A stretch of 64,000 nt of DNA from Alitabrizicola rongguiensis (GTDB taxonomy: Bacteria > Pseudomonadota > Alphaproteobacteria > Rhodobacterales > Rhodobacteraceae), in assembly GCF_021491355.1 (NCBI RefSeq), contig NZ_JAKENF010000003.1:62001-126000 (forward strand), read 5' to 3'. Of this stretch, positions 9,705 through 18,363 are shown piece after piece (position 1 is the stretch's first letter; each line of letters starts with the position of its first letter). Made by a program: the position numbers and the translations under genes. A model generated the notes under the pieces. The model was not told the DNA's origin. It saw only the letters and a list, made by a program, of their open reading frames with translations, and searched no databases.

Positions 9705-11045
9705 GTGACCAACAGCCAGCTGACGCCCGGCGTGGTGCCGGGGCGTTTGCCCGCCACCGCCTATCGCGAGCATTTCGCCGACAAGGACCCGGTGTTTGAC
9801 CGGCACGAGGCGCAGGTGGCCGCGGATCGCTGCTACTTCTGCCATGACGCGCCCTGCATGACGGCCTGCCCGACCTCGATCGACATCCCGCTGTTCATTC
9901 GCCAGATCTCCACCGGCACTCCCGAGGCGGCAGCGGTGACGATCTGGTCGCAGAACATCCTTGGCGGCATGTGCGCCCGCGTCTGCCCGACCGAGCAGTT
10001 GTGCGAGGAGGTCTGCGTGCGCGAGGTGGCAGAAGGCAAGCCGGTCGAAATCGGGCGGCTCCAGCGCTATGCCACCGATACTCTGATGGCAAAGGGGGTT
10101 CATCCCTTCGCCCGTGCGGCGCGGACAGGCAAGACGGTGGCCGTGGTCGGGGCGGGGCCGGCCGGGCTTGCGGCGTCGCATCGGCTGGCGATGCATGGCC
10201 ACGACGTGACGATCTACGACGCGCGGCAGAAGGCCGGCGGCCTGAACGAATACGGGATTGCCGCCTACAAGGCGCCGGATGACTTCGCCCAGGCCGAGAT
10301 CGACTGGTTGATGAAGATCGGCGGCATCACGGTCAAGACCGGCAAGTCGCTTGGCCGCGACATCTCTCTGGACGACCTGCGCAAGGCGCATGATGCGGTC
10401 TTCCTCGGCATCGGGCTTGCCGGAGTCAACGCGCTGCGGGCCGAGGGCGAGGATAAGGCGATGGTCCGCGATGCGGTCGATTTCATCGCTGAACTGCGCC
10501 AGGCCGCGGACAAGTCGACGCTCCCCATCGGGCGCGACGTTGTGGTGATCGGCGGGGGCATGACGGCAGTCGATGCCGCGGTCCAGTCCAAGCTGCTCGG
10601 CGCCGAGAACGTGACGATCGTCTATCGCCGCACGCAGGACAAGATGTCGGCCTCGACCTACGAACAGGAACATGCCGCCTCGAAAGGCGTGCGCATCATC
10701 ACCGGCGCAGCCCCGCTGCGCGTCCATGGCGACGGCGCGGTGCGCGAGATCGAGTTCGCCTACACGATCGAGGGGCAGGATGGCCTTGCCCTGTCGGCGG
10801 AGACCTTCGTCCTGAGGGCTGATCAGGTGTTCAAGGCCATCGGCCAGACGCTTGAAGGCCAGCCCGACGGCCTGAAGCTGGAAGGCCGAAAGATCGCGGT
10901 GACCGGGGCAGGGCGGACGTCTCTGCCCGGCGTCTGGGCGGGTGGCGACTGTGCGGCCGGGGGCAACGACCTGACCGTGACCGCCGTGGCCGAGGGTCGC
11001 GATGCCGCCGAGGACATCCACGCCAGCCTGATGGCCGGGGCATGA
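9705..11045 (+). CDS. preT: NAD-dependent dihydropyrimidine dehydrogenase subunit PreT
   Basis: 446 residues. This is the electron-input half of the bacterial dihydropyrimidine dehydrogenase, which with PreA reduces uracil and thymine to 5,6-dihydro forms. The N-terminal region has two Cys clusters for [4Fe-4S] centres (CYFCHDAPCMTACP and CARVCPTEQLCEEVC). Next come an FAD-binding GAGPAGLA motif and a second dinucleotide site, VVIGGGMTAVDAA. The start at GTG 9705 follows the purine box GGGAGGG (9692-9698); an upstream in-frame codon at 9660 lacks one. A dedA-like gene separates it from preA. Confidence 0.93.
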   Translation: MTNSQLTPGVVPGRLPATAYREHFADKDPVFDRHEAQVAADRCYFCHDAPCMTACPTSIDIPLFIRQISTGTPEAAAVTIWSQNILGGMCARVCPTEQLCEEVCVREVAEGKPVEIGRLQRYATDTLMAKGVHPFARAARTGKTVAVVGAGPAGLAASHRLAMHGHDVTIYDARQKAGGLNEYGIAAYKAPDDFAQAEIDWLMKIGGITVKTGKSLGRDISLDDLRKAHDAVFLGIGLAGVNALRAEGEDKAMVRDAVDFIAELRQAADKSTLPIGRDVVVIGGGMTAVDAAVQSKLLGAENVTIVYRRTQDKMSASTYEQEHAASKGVRIITGAAPLRVHGDGAVREIEFAYTIEGQDGLALSAETFVLRADQVFKAIGQTLEGQPDGLKLEGRKIAVTGAGRTSLPGVWAGGDCAAGGNDLTVTAVAEGRDAAEDIHASLMAGA

Positions 11046-11111
11046 TCTGTCCGGGTTGCATCCCTGTCGCCTCCGGGCTAGGCAAACGGCGCGGCCAGCC
11101 CGGAGCGAGAG

Positions 11112-11651
11112 ATGGAAGCGGCGATCGACGGACTGGTGAAGTTCATGGCCACGCATTCGGCCTGGGCCTTCTGGATCGCCCTGCTCTTCGCCTTTGCCGA
11201 GAATCTCGCCTTCCTGTCGCTGGCCATCCCGTCGACCGCAATCCTGGTCGCCGTCGGCGCGCTGGTCGCGACGGGCGAGCTCAGCTTTACGCCGATCTTC
11301 ATCGGCGCCTCGATCGGCGCGATCCTGGGATCGACGCTGTCGTGGTTCCTGGGCCTGATCTACGGCGACTACATGCTGAACTTCTGGCCGATCAACAAGC
11401 ATCCCGACCTGGTGCAGCGTGGCAAGGACGCGTTCAACAAGTGGGGACCCTTCGCGATCATCCTCGGTCATTTCTTCGGGCCGCTCCGGCCCGTGGCCTT
11501 CCTTCTCTGCGGCATCGCGCTGATGCCCTTCGGCAAGTTCATGCTGTTCAACCTCGTGGGGTCGATCGGCTGGGCCTTTGTCGTGCCGAAATCCGGCGAG
11601 GTGGGCGGACTCATCATCGGATGGGTCTGGAACCTCTTCGCCGGTCACTGA
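11112..11651 (+). CDS. DedA/VTT-domain integral membrane protein
   Basis: 179 residues with four to five hydrophobic segments. The DedA/VTT pattern is visible: FAENLAFLSLAIPSTAILVAVGAL near the N-terminus, the re-entrant GASIGAILGSTLSWFLG, then FNKWGPFAIILGHFFGPLRP with the conserved Gly, Arg and Pro, and FNLVGSIGWAFV. DedA proteins move phospholipids or act as half-transporters in the inner membrane. It sits between preT and preA, 66 nt after preT and 81 nt before preA, all on one strand, so it is likely co-transcribed with pyrimidine degradation. Confidence 0.85.
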   Translation: MEAAIDGLVKFMATHSAWAFWIALLFAFAENLAFLSLAIPSTAILVAVGALVATGELSFTPIFIGASIGAILGSTLSWFLGLIYGDYMLNFWPINKHPDLVQRGKDAFNKWGPFAIILGHFFGPLRPVAFLLCGIALMPFGKFMLFNLVGSIGWAFVVPKSGEVGGLIIGWVWNLFAGH

Positions 11652-11732
11652 TCCCCGCATTTTCTGCTATCCTCAGCCCGGACGCGGGCGGCCAGGGGGC
11701 CGCCTCGCGCCCCTTGCCATAGGAGACCCGCC

Positions 11733-13034
11733 ATGGCCGACCTGACCTCCAACTTTATCGGCATCAAATCCCCGAACCCCTTCTGGCTGGCCTCGGCGCC
11801 GCCGACGGACAAGGAATACAACGTCCGCCGCGCCTTCGAGGCCGGCTGGGGCGGCGTCGTGTGGAAAACGCTCGGGTCCGAAGGGCCGCCGATCGTCAAC
11901 GTCTCGGGCCCGCGCTATGGTGCGATCTGGGGTTCGGACCGCAGGCTGATGGGGCTGAACAACATCGAGCTCATCACCGACCGACCACTCGAGGTGAATC
12001 TGCGCGAGATCAAGTCGGTCAAGCGCGACTATCCCGACCGGGCGCTGGTCATCAGCCTGATGGTGCCCTGCGACGAGGAGAGCTGGAAGGACATCCTCAA
12101 GCGCATCGAGGATACCGAGGCGGACGGGGTGGAGCTGAACTTCGGCTGCCCGCATGGCATGGCCGAGCGCGGCATGGGCTCGGCCGTGGGGCAGGTGCCG
12201 GAATACATCGAGATGGTCACCCGGTGGGTAAAGCAGTACAGCCGGATGCCCTGCATCGTGAAGCTGACGCCGAACGTCACCTCGATCCTGCCGCCGGCGA
12301 TGGCGGCCAAGCGCGGCGGGGCGGATGCCGTGTCGCTCATCAACACGGTCAAGTCGATCACCAATGTCGATCTCGACGCCTTCTCGCCCTTCCCGACGAT
12401 CGACGGCAAGGGCAGCCACGGCGGCTATTGCGGCCCGGCTGTGAAGCCGATCGCGCTGAACATGGTGGCCGAGATCGCGCGCCATCATGAAACCCGCGGA
12501 CTGCCGATTTCGGGGATCGGCGGCGTCACCACCTGGCGTGACGCGGCGGAGTTCATGGCGCTTGGCTCGGGCAACGTGCAGGTCTGCACGGCGGCCATGA
12601 CCTATGGCTTCAAGGTCGTGCAGGAGATGATCTCGGGCCTGTCGCAGTATCTGGACGAAAAGGAAATGGCGCTGTCCGACCTGGTCGGCCGCGCCGTGCC
12701 GAATTTCGTCGAATGGCAGGACCTGAACCTCAACTACGTGACCAAGGCGCGGATCGACCAGGACGCCTGCATCAAATGCGGTCGCTGCTATGCCGCCTGC
12801 GAGGACACCAGCCACCAGGCCATCGCGATGAAGCCGGGCCGCGTCTTCGAGGTGAAGGATGACGAATGCGTCGCCTGCAACCTTTGCGTCAACGTCTGCC
12901 CGGTCGAGAACTGCATCACGATGGAGACGCTGCCGCTCGGCGCGCTGGACGAACGCACGGGCCGCCGGGTGGAACCCTATGCCAACTGGACGACCCATCC
13001 GAACAACCCGATGGCGGTCAAGGCGGCAGAGTGA
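11733..13034 (+). CDS. preA: NAD-dependent dihydropyrimidine dehydrogenase subunit PreA
   Basis: 433 residues. The N-terminal FMN-binding barrel resembles dihydroorotate dehydrogenase and has NFGCPHGMAERGMG, in which C139 aligns with the active-site Cys of mammalian DPD. The C-terminal ferredoxin domain holds two [4Fe-4S] motifs, CIKCGRCYAACEDT and CVACNLCVNVCPVENC. With PreT it forms the soluble uracil/thymine reductase. The gene ends just before a pair of perfect hairpins shared with the convergent CoA-transferase gene. Confidence 0.95.
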   Translation: MADLTSNFIGIKSPNPFWLASAPPTDKEYNVRRAFEAGWGGVVWKTLGSEGPPIVNVSGPRYGAIWGSDRRLMGLNNIELITDRPLEVNLREIKSVKRDYPDRALVISLMVPCDEESWKDILKRIEDTEADGVELNFGCPHGMAERGMGSAVGQVPEYIEMVTRWVKQYSRMPCIVKLTPNVTSILPPAMAAKRGGADAVSLINTVKSITNVDLDAFSPFPTIDGKGSHGGYCGPAVKPIALNMVAEIARHHETRGLPISGIGGVTTWRDAAEFMALGSGNVQVCTAAMTYGFKVVQEMISGLSQYLDEKEMALSDLVGRAVPNFVEWQDLNLNYVTKARIDQDACIKCGRCYAACEDTSHQAIAMKPGRVFEVKDDECVACNLCVNVCPVENCITMETLPLGALDERTGRRVEPYANWTTHPNNPMAVKAAE

Positions 13035-13069
13035 TCGTGAGGACCGGCCTGCCGTCAGGGGCGGCCGGT

Positions 13070-13116
13070 CCAAAAGCCTTTGAAGGCTTTCGGCAAATTT
13101 CTTCGAAGAAATTTGC
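13070..13116. repeat. Paired hairpin element, copy 1 (preA / CoA-transferase convergence)
   Basis: Two palindromes lie end to end. The first, 13070-13093, pairs CCAAAAGCCTT with AAGGCTTTCGG around TG, with one mismatched pair. The second, 13093-13116, is a perfect 24-nt palindrome of arms GCAAATTTCTTC and GAAGAAATTTGC. It sits between convergent genes and recurs in similar form at 18313-18360, so it is probably a bidirectional terminator or a dispersed repeat. Confidence 0.7.
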
Positions 13117-13136
13117 GCCCGCGCTGTTCCGGCCGG

Positions 13137-14471
13137 TCAGAAGAACCCGCGCGGGATCAGGCGGTGGTGATAGGCCTCGCGCTCCAGATCCTCGCGGAAA
13201 TCCGGATGCGCGATGCCGATCAGCGCCTTCGCCCGCTCCGGGACCGACAGGCCCTTGAGGCAGACCGAGCCATATTCGGTGACGATATACATCACGTCGG
13301 TTCGTGGCGTGGTGACGGTGTTGCCATGGGTCAGGTGCAGGTTGATGCGGCTTCTCCGGTCGCCTTTCTTGTCATAGGTCGAGGACAGGCACAGGAACGA
13401 TCGCCCGCCCGGTGAGGCATAGGCGCCGCGCAGGAACTGCAGCTGCCCGCCCGTCCCGCTGATATGCCGAAGCCCGTCCGACTCCGACGCCGCCTGTCCG
13501 GTCAGGTCGATCTGGGTCGTGTTGTTGATCGACACCATGTTGTGGTTCTGCATGATGTTCTGCGGCAGGTTGGTGTAGTCGACCGGGCAGCAGTGGAAAT
13601 CCGGATTGTCGTTCACGGCGTCGTAAAGCGGCTTCGATCCCAGGCCGAAGCTGTAGACTATCTTGCCACGGTCGATCTGCTTGCGCGCACCGGTCAGGAA
13701 CCCTGCCTTGTAAAGGTCGATTATCCCGTCGGTCAGCATCTCGGTATGGATGCCGAGGTCCTTGACGCTGCTTTCGGCCAGAAGCGAGCAGACGGCGTTC
13801 GGCATGCCGCCGATGCCGATTTGCAGGCAGTCGCCGTCGTCGATCCTTTCCATGATGAGACGCGCCACCGCTCGGTCGACTTCGGTCGGCGGCGGGTTTG
13901 GAAGCTCGGTCAGCGGATGGTCGTCGCCACGCAAGATGAAATCGACTTCCGAGACATGAAGGTGGTTCTCGACCCCTTTGCAGAGGGGCACGGCCTCGCT
14001 TTCCTCGACGATGACCAGGCGCGCCCGCTCGGCGACCGCGCGGTGCCAGAGATTGGCCGGCCCGAGGTTGAAGTTGCCGTCCTTGTCCATCGGCCGGGTC
14101 TTGAAGACGGCGACATCCACCGGCGGAAGGAAGCGGCGGTAATAGTCGGGGATCTCGCCGAGGTTCACCGGCAGATAGGACACGATCCCGGCATCGTGCT
14201 TGCGCCGGTCATAGCCCGAGAAATGCAGGCTGAGCATGAAGAAATGCTGGTTGTCGGGATCGTGTTCCAGCACCGCGCGGGGGCGGGTCGACAGGCAGGT
14301 CCGGACCTTGACCCCGTGCAACTCGGCGCGGCGTTCGGCAAGCGCGGCATCAAAGACATCGGGCTGGGCCAGCACCGCGCCGTAATCGACCCACATGCCG
14401 GACTGCACCAGACCAGCCGCTTCCGCGGCCGAAATCCGCCGGGCCGGTGCCGCAGCCTTGCGCATCATCAT
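13137..14471 (-). CDS. Acetyl-CoA hydrolase/transferase family CoA-transferase
   Basis: 444 residues, family of 4-hydroxybutyrate/butyryl-CoA:acetate CoA-transferases. The C-terminal half has GIHTEMLTDGIIDLYKAG, whose Glu is the expected covalent catalytic residue, and the family glycine loop ISGTGGQLQF. It ends with RAKALIGIAHPDFREDL, also typical. The start at 14471 (MMMRKAA) is preferred because a GGGGGAG box lies about 9 nt upstream. It follows the TetR gene with 78 nt between them, so the two form an operon. The acyl donor is not known; the neighbours suggest an acid from pyrimidine or short-chain fatty acid breakdown. Confidence 0.85.
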   Translation of the reverse strand: MMMRKAAAPARRISAAEAAGLVQSGMWVDYGAVLAQPDVFDAALAERRAELHGVKVRTCLSTRPRAVLEHDPDNQHFFMLSLHFSGYDRRKHDAGIVSYLPVNLGEIPDYYRRFLPPVDVAVFKTRPMDKDGNFNLGPANLWHRAVAERARLVIVEESEAVPLCKGVENHLHVSEVDFILRGDDHPLTELPNPPPTEVDRAVARLIMERIDDGDCLQIGIGGMPNAVCSLLAESSVKDLGIHTEMLTDGIIDLYKAGFLTGARKQIDRGKIVYSFGLGSKPLYDAVNDNPDFHCCPVDYTNLPQNIMQNHNMVSINNTTQIDLTGQAASESDGLRHISGTGGQLQFLRGAYASPGGRSFLCLSSTYDKKGDRRSRINLHLTHGNTVTTPRTDVMYIVTEYGSVCLKGLSVPERAKALIGIAHPDFREDLEREAYHHRLIPRGFF

Positions 14472-14549
14472 CCTGAAATCTCCCCCGGAACAGGCTCCCC
14501 CTGCCAGAATCCGCGATTTGGCGCAGGGCACAAGCGTTTTCGCCGGGGG

Positions 14550-15158
14550 TCAGACGGCAAGAAGCCTGCGGAAGACCGTCTCGAGATACAGATGCGCCTC
14601 TGGGTAGGGATCGGGTTCCGCCGGGCCGAGGACCGCATGGACCTGTACGTCGAAGTCGGCATAGTGCTGGGTCAGGGCCCAGATCGAGAAGATCAGGTGC
14701 ACGGGGTGGACGCGGGCGATGCGACCCTCGTCCATCCAGCGCGTCAGGACGGCAGCTTTCTCTTGGACCAGCGTCCGCAGATCGCCTTCGATCGCTTCCT
14801 GGATCCGTGGCGCACCCTGAAGGATCTCGTTGGCGAAAAGCCGGCTTTCGCGCGGGAAATCGCGGCTGAGTTCCAGCTTGCGCCGGACATAGGCCAGCAA
14901 CTCTTCAACCGGTTCGCCGGCCGGGTCCATTTCGCGCAAGGGGTCGAGCCAGGTGTCGAGCAGGCCGCTCAGCAGCGCGACATGGATCGCCTCTTTCGAT
15001 GGGTAGTAGTAGAGCAGATTGGGCTTCGACAGGCCCGCAACCTCGGCAATCTGGTCAAGCGTCGCGCCGCGAAAGCCGTGTTGGGAAAACACCTCGAGCG
15101 CGGCGTCAAGGATCGCCTCCGAGTTCCGCTGCTGGATTCTCGTGCGCGGCTTGCTCAT
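14550..15158 (-). CDS. TetR-family regulator, RutR-like (YcdC C-terminal domain)
   Basis: 202 residues. The N-terminal HTH includes GFRGATLDQIAEVAGLSKPNLLYYYPSKEAI. The C-terminal domain contains SRLFANEILQGAPRI, RWMDEGRIARVHPVHLIFSIWALTQHYADF, the pattern of the RutR/YcdC group. It is clearly paralogous to the regulator at 21333-21965, with matching LSRP/LPKA-NLxYYxxxKE, EGDLR/ETTLRDW and TQHYADF segments. It is upstream of the CoA-transferase on the same strand. An inverted repeat of RutR type at 15233-15248 lies in front of it, so autoregulation is likely. Confidence 0.87.
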   Translation of the reverse strand: MSKPRTRIQQRNSEAILDAALEVFSQHGFRGATLDQIAEVAGLSKPNLLYYYPSKEAIHVALLSGLLDTWLDPLREMDPAGEPVEELLAYVRRKLELSRDFPRESRLFANEILQGAPRIQEAIEGDLRTLVQEKAAVLTRWMDEGRIARVHPVHLIFSIWALTQHYADFDVQVHAVLGPAEPDPYPEAHLYLETVFRRLLAV

Positions 15159-15232
15159 CGCCCTGCCGCCTGAAGCCGACCTTCCGCGCCCATCTTGCCT
15201 TTCCTGACCCTTCCCCTCTTGCTACCCTGCAA

Positions 15233-15248
15233 TTGACCGTCCGGTCAA
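15233..15248. promoter_or_regulatory. Candidate operator of the TetR/CoA-transferase operon
   Basis: TTGACCG-TC-CGGTCAA is a perfect inverted repeat with 7-nt arms and a 2-nt spacer, 75 nt before the TetR start and 31 nt before the divergent GNAT start. It differs from the E. coli RutR consensus TTGACCA-N2-TGGTCAA only in the innermost base of each arm. It is a likely autoregulatory site and may also reach the GNAT gene. Confidence 0.7.
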
Positions 15249-15278
15249 ATATTCACCTCCTGCAAGAGGGGCCTGCTT

Positions 15279-15758
15279 GTGGCTGATACCGGCTGGAGCG
15301 TCCGTCCGATGCGGATCGACGACATCCCCGCGACGATGGAGATGCGGGCGCTGACCCGTGAAAACCCCGTCACGCGCGAGGAGATGGAGCGCGACTACGG
15401 CATTACGCCCGAAGGCGTGGCGGCAGACATGAGCCGGGGGCTGTTCGGCTGGGTGGTCGAGGCGGGGAGCGGCATCGTGGGCTTTGCGATGGGCGACGAA
15501 CGGACGGGCGAGGTGGTTGTGGTGGCCCTTTTGCCCGACTGGGAGGGACGGGGCATCGGCCGCAACCTGCTTCACCGCGTAACAACGCGCCTGCTGGCCG
15601 CCGGGCACGAGCGGCTGTGGCTCTACGCAAACCCCGATCCCGATGTCCGGGCAAGCGGCTTCTACGAAAGACTTGGATGGCGGGCGTCGGGTGAACGGCA
15701 CGGCGAGGATGTCGTTCTGGAATGGCGGCGGTCCCGAGGCCGAGATCACCCGGCTTGA
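15279..15758 (+). CDS. GNAT-family N-acetyltransferase
   Basis: 159 residues. The acetyl-CoA-binding motif A is VVALLPDWEGRGIGRNLLHRV (V-V-x-x-L-x-P, then R/G-x-G-I-G), and motif B is ASGFYERLGWRASGERHGED near the C-terminus. It starts at GTG 15279 after an AAGAGG box. The acceptor substrate is not known. It is transcribed away from the TetR gene and shares the 120-nt region with the candidate operator. Confidence 0.82.
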   Translation: MADTGWSVRPMRIDDIPATMEMRALTRENPVTREEMERDYGITPEGVAADMSRGLFGWVVEAGSGIVGFAMGDERTGEVVVVALLPDWEGRGIGRNLLHRVTTRLLAAGHERLWLYANPDPDVRASGFYERLGWRASGERHGEDVVLEWRRSRGRDHPA

Positions 15759-15853
15759 TCTGGCTGGCCCGGTCAATCTTTGCGGTCCGGTGATCTTTGA
15801 ACTCTCCCCGTCATGCGCTAGCCTTCAGACAAAACAGAACAGCGAGGCAAATC

Positions 15854-17092
15854 ATGCAGGCGACACGACGGGCAATCTTGATCGGCATTTCCGTTTTGGG
15901 CTTGTCGGCCTGTGTGGGTGGCGGTGGACGCGTGGCGAGCGCGGGACCGGAGCCGATCATGCAGCCGGTGCCCAATCCCGACTACGACCGGTGGGTTGCT
16001 GCCTTCCGGCCGCGCGCCGAGGCGAGGGGCATCTCGGCCGCGACCTATGACCGGGCCTTTGCCCATGGCGGCTATATGCCCGAGGTGATCGAGAAGGCGA
16101 ATAACCAGACCGAGTTCAAGCGCTCGCTCCAGGACTATCTGGCCATCACCGCCTCGGACGAGAAGGTGGCGAACGGCAAGGCGGCGCTGGCACGCTATCG
16201 CGGATTGATCGACTCGATCTCGGCGACCTACGGGGTGGAGCCCGAGGTGATCGTCGCCGTCTGGGGGGTGGAAAGCAATTTCGGCACGCGGACCGGCAAC
16301 ATCCCGGTCGTGGGCGCTTTGTCGACACTGGTCTATAGCGGCTATCGCGCCGACTTCTTCGAGGACCAGCTGATCGCGGCGCTGAAGATCGTCCAGAATG
16401 GCGATGTCACGCCCGAGCGGATGACGGGCAGCTGGGCCGGGGCGATGGGGCAGACCCAGTTCATCCCGACGACCTATCTGGCCTATGCGGTGGATTACGA
16501 CGGCGACGGGCGGCGCGACATCTGGGCGGCGGACCCGACCGACGCGCTGGCCTCGACGGCCGCCTATCTGCAGAAGTCGGGCTGGCGCAAGGGCCAGCCC
16601 TGGGGGGTGGAGGTCACTCTGCCGGCAGGGTTCGACACCAGTGTCGCCGGACGCGGCAAGGGCCGCTCGACCTCGGCCTGGGCCGCCATGGGTGTCCGCG
16701 ACATGAACGGGCGGGTGGTTCCGGATTACGGCCCGGCTTCGCTGCTGCTGCCGGCGGGGTCGTCTGGTCCGGCCTTCCTGATCTTCAACAACTTCAACGC
16801 CATCGCCCGCTACAACAACGCGGTCAATTACGTGATCGGCGTCGGTCACCTGTCCGACCGGATCGCCGGTGGACCCGCGATCCAGGGCAACTTCCCGCCA
16901 GACGCGCAGGGCCTCACGCTGGCCGACAGGCAGGAGATCCAGCGGCGGTTGACTGCGGCGGGCTACGATACTCAAGGCACAGACGGCGTGATCGGCAAGA
17001 AGAGCGAACAGGCGATCCGCGACTATCAGGCCGCACATGGCATGGCTGTGACGGGCGTTGCGACGCAGGAGCTGCTTCAGGCCCTGCGCTGA
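15854..17092 (+). CDS. Lytic murein transglycosylase (MltB-like) with peptidoglycan-binding domain
   Basis: 412 residues. The N-terminus is a lipoprotein signal (MQATRRAILIGISVLGLSAC) with a lipobox Cys at residue 20. The SLT_2 catalytic domain follows, with the catalytic Glu in VWGVESNFG, then GSWAGAMGQTQFIPTTYLAYAVDYDGDG. A C-terminal PG_binding_1 domain, about 60 residues, ends in GVATQELLQALR. It cleaves the glycan strand with anhydro-muramic product, probably from the outer membrane. The start at 15854 is chosen because it gives an intact lipoprotein signal and has AGCGAGG upstream. Confidence 0.92.
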   Translation: MQATRRAILIGISVLGLSACVGGGGRVASAGPEPIMQPVPNPDYDRWVAAFRPRAEARGISAATYDRAFAHGGYMPEVIEKANNQTEFKRSLQDYLAITASDEKVANGKAALARYRGLIDSISATYGVEPEVIVAVWGVESNFGTRTGNIPVVGALSTLVYSGYRADFFEDQLIAALKIVQNGDVTPERMTGSWAGAMGQTQFIPTTYLAYAVDYDGDGRRDIWAADPTDALASTAAYLQKSGWRKGQPWGVEVTLPAGFDTSVAGRGKGRSTSAWAAMGVRDMNGRVVPDYGPASLLLPAGSSGPAFLIFNNFNAIARYNNAVNYVIGVGHLSDRIAGGPAIQGNFPPDAQGLTLADRQEIQRRLTAAGYDTQGTDGVIGKKSEQAIRDYQAAHGMAVTGVATQELLQALR

Positions 17093-17198
17093 CCGACTGA
17101 ACGGGGCGTTAAGCAAATCGTTGCCCGGCGGGCCGCACCGATGCTAGGCTCGGGCCAGAGACCGCCGGCAACAGGCGGTCCTGACCAGGGAGTGCAAC

Positions 17199-18305
17199 AT
17201 GAAACTGACCCGCCGGGCCGCGCTCGGGGCTGGAGCCGCCGCCCTTGCCACGCCATTCCTTTCGCGTCTCGCCCTTGCCCAGGGCCGGACCGTCAATGTC
17301 TACAACTGGGCAGACTATATCGGTGAGACCACGCTGGCAGATTTCGAGGCCGCAACCGGCATCACGCCGGTCTATGACGTCTATGACAGCGCCGAGGCGG
17401 CAGAGGCCAAGCTTATGGCGGGTCAATCGGGCTATGACGTGGTCGTGACCGCAGGCCGGAACCTGCCGCGGTTCAAGGCGGCGGGCATCATGGCGCCGCT
17501 CGACAAGGCGAAGATGCCGAACCTTGTGCATATGGACCCGGCGATCATGGCGATCCTCGATCCGCTCGATCCGGGCAACGCCTATGCGCTTCCCTATATG
17601 TGGGGGACCACCGGCATCACGGTGAACCGCAAACTGGTCGAGGAATTCGCCCCCGGCACCGATCCATCGACGCTCGATTTCCTGTTCGATCCGGTGGTGA
17701 TGGAGAAATTGTCGGCCTGTGGCGTCAACATGCTCGACAGCCCCGGCACGGTGATGCCGATGATCCTGGCCTGGCTTGGCAAGAATCCGATGTCGCAGGA
17801 TCCGGCGGATCTGGATGCGGCGATCGCCGCCTTCGACAAGGTCCGCCCCTTCATCCGGTCCTTCGACAACAACGCCTACATCGCCAACATGGCCAATGAA
17901 GAGCTTTGCGTCACCATGAACTGGGCCGGCGACTATGCCGTGTCGGTCACGCGGGCGAAGGAAGCTGGCCTTGATCTTGACCTGCAGTATTTCGTGCCCA
18001 AGACCGGCGGCACGATGTGGGTCGATGCCTTCATCATCCCCGCGGATGCCGCCAACAAGGAAGAGGCGCATGCCTTCCTCGATTTCATGATGAAGCCAGA
18101 AGTGATTGCCGCGGCGACGAACTACACGGCCTATGCCAACGCAAACAAGGATGCCGACGCACTGGTCGATCCGGCGATCCGCGGCAACCCGGCCGTCTAT
18201 CCCGATGCCGAGGTCAAGGCGCGTATCTGGCTGCCCGAAGCGGTCAGCGCGGACTATGACAGCGCTCGCACGCGCGCCTGGCAGCGGATCATGACCGGCA
18301 GTTGA
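17199..18305 (+). CDS. Polyamine ABC transporter substrate-binding protein (PotF/PotD family), solitary
   Basis: 368 residues. A twin-arginine type signal peptide (LTRRAALGAGAAALATPFLSR, cut near ALA-QG) leads to the mature start TVNVYNWADYIGE, the hallmark of PotD/PotF proteins. YALPYMWGTTGITVNRK and YAVSVTRAKEAGLDLDLQYFVP are also typical. It would bind putrescine, spermidine or a related cation in the periplasm. No permease or ATPase gene is next to it, so partners must be elsewhere. The next feature is a pair of hairpins shared with the convergent UPF0303 gene. Confidence 0.9.
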   Translation: MKLTRRAALGAGAAALATPFLSRLALAQGRTVNVYNWADYIGETTLADFEAATGITPVYDVYDSAEAAEAKLMAGQSGYDVVVTAGRNLPRFKAAGIMAPLDKAKMPNLVHMDPAIMAILDPLDPGNAYALPYMWGTTGITVNRKLVEEFAPGTDPSTLDFLFDPVVMEKLSACGVNMLDSPGTVMPMILAWLGKNPMSQDPADLDAAIAAFDKVRPFIRSFDNNAYIANMANEELCVTMNWAGDYAVSVTRAKEAGLDLDLQYFVPKTGGTMWVDAFIIPADAANKEEAHAFLDFMMKPEVIAAATNYTAYANANKDADALVDPAIRGNPAVYPDAEVKARIWLPEAVSADYDSARTRAWQRIMTGS

Positions 18306-18312
18306 GCTTCGT

Positions 18313-18360
18313 GCCAAAAGTCTTTGAAGACTTTTGGCAATTTCTCTTGAAGCAGATTGC
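18313..18360. repeat. Paired hairpin element, copy 2 (PotF-like / UPF0303 convergence)
   Basis: A perfect inverted repeat pairs GCCAAAAGTCTT (18313-18324) with AAGACTTTTGGC (18327-18338) around TG. It is followed by a degenerate second palindrome from GCAATTTCTC to GCAGATTGC (18337-18360). The order and spacing match copy 1 at 13070-13116, and both copies lie between convergent gene ends. Confidence 0.7.
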
Positions 18361-18363
18361 GCG

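Noticed and set aside
9687-11660. 657-codon open frame on the minus strand
   Set aside because: Antisense to preT and dedA, both with clear family motifs. No start box and biased composition.
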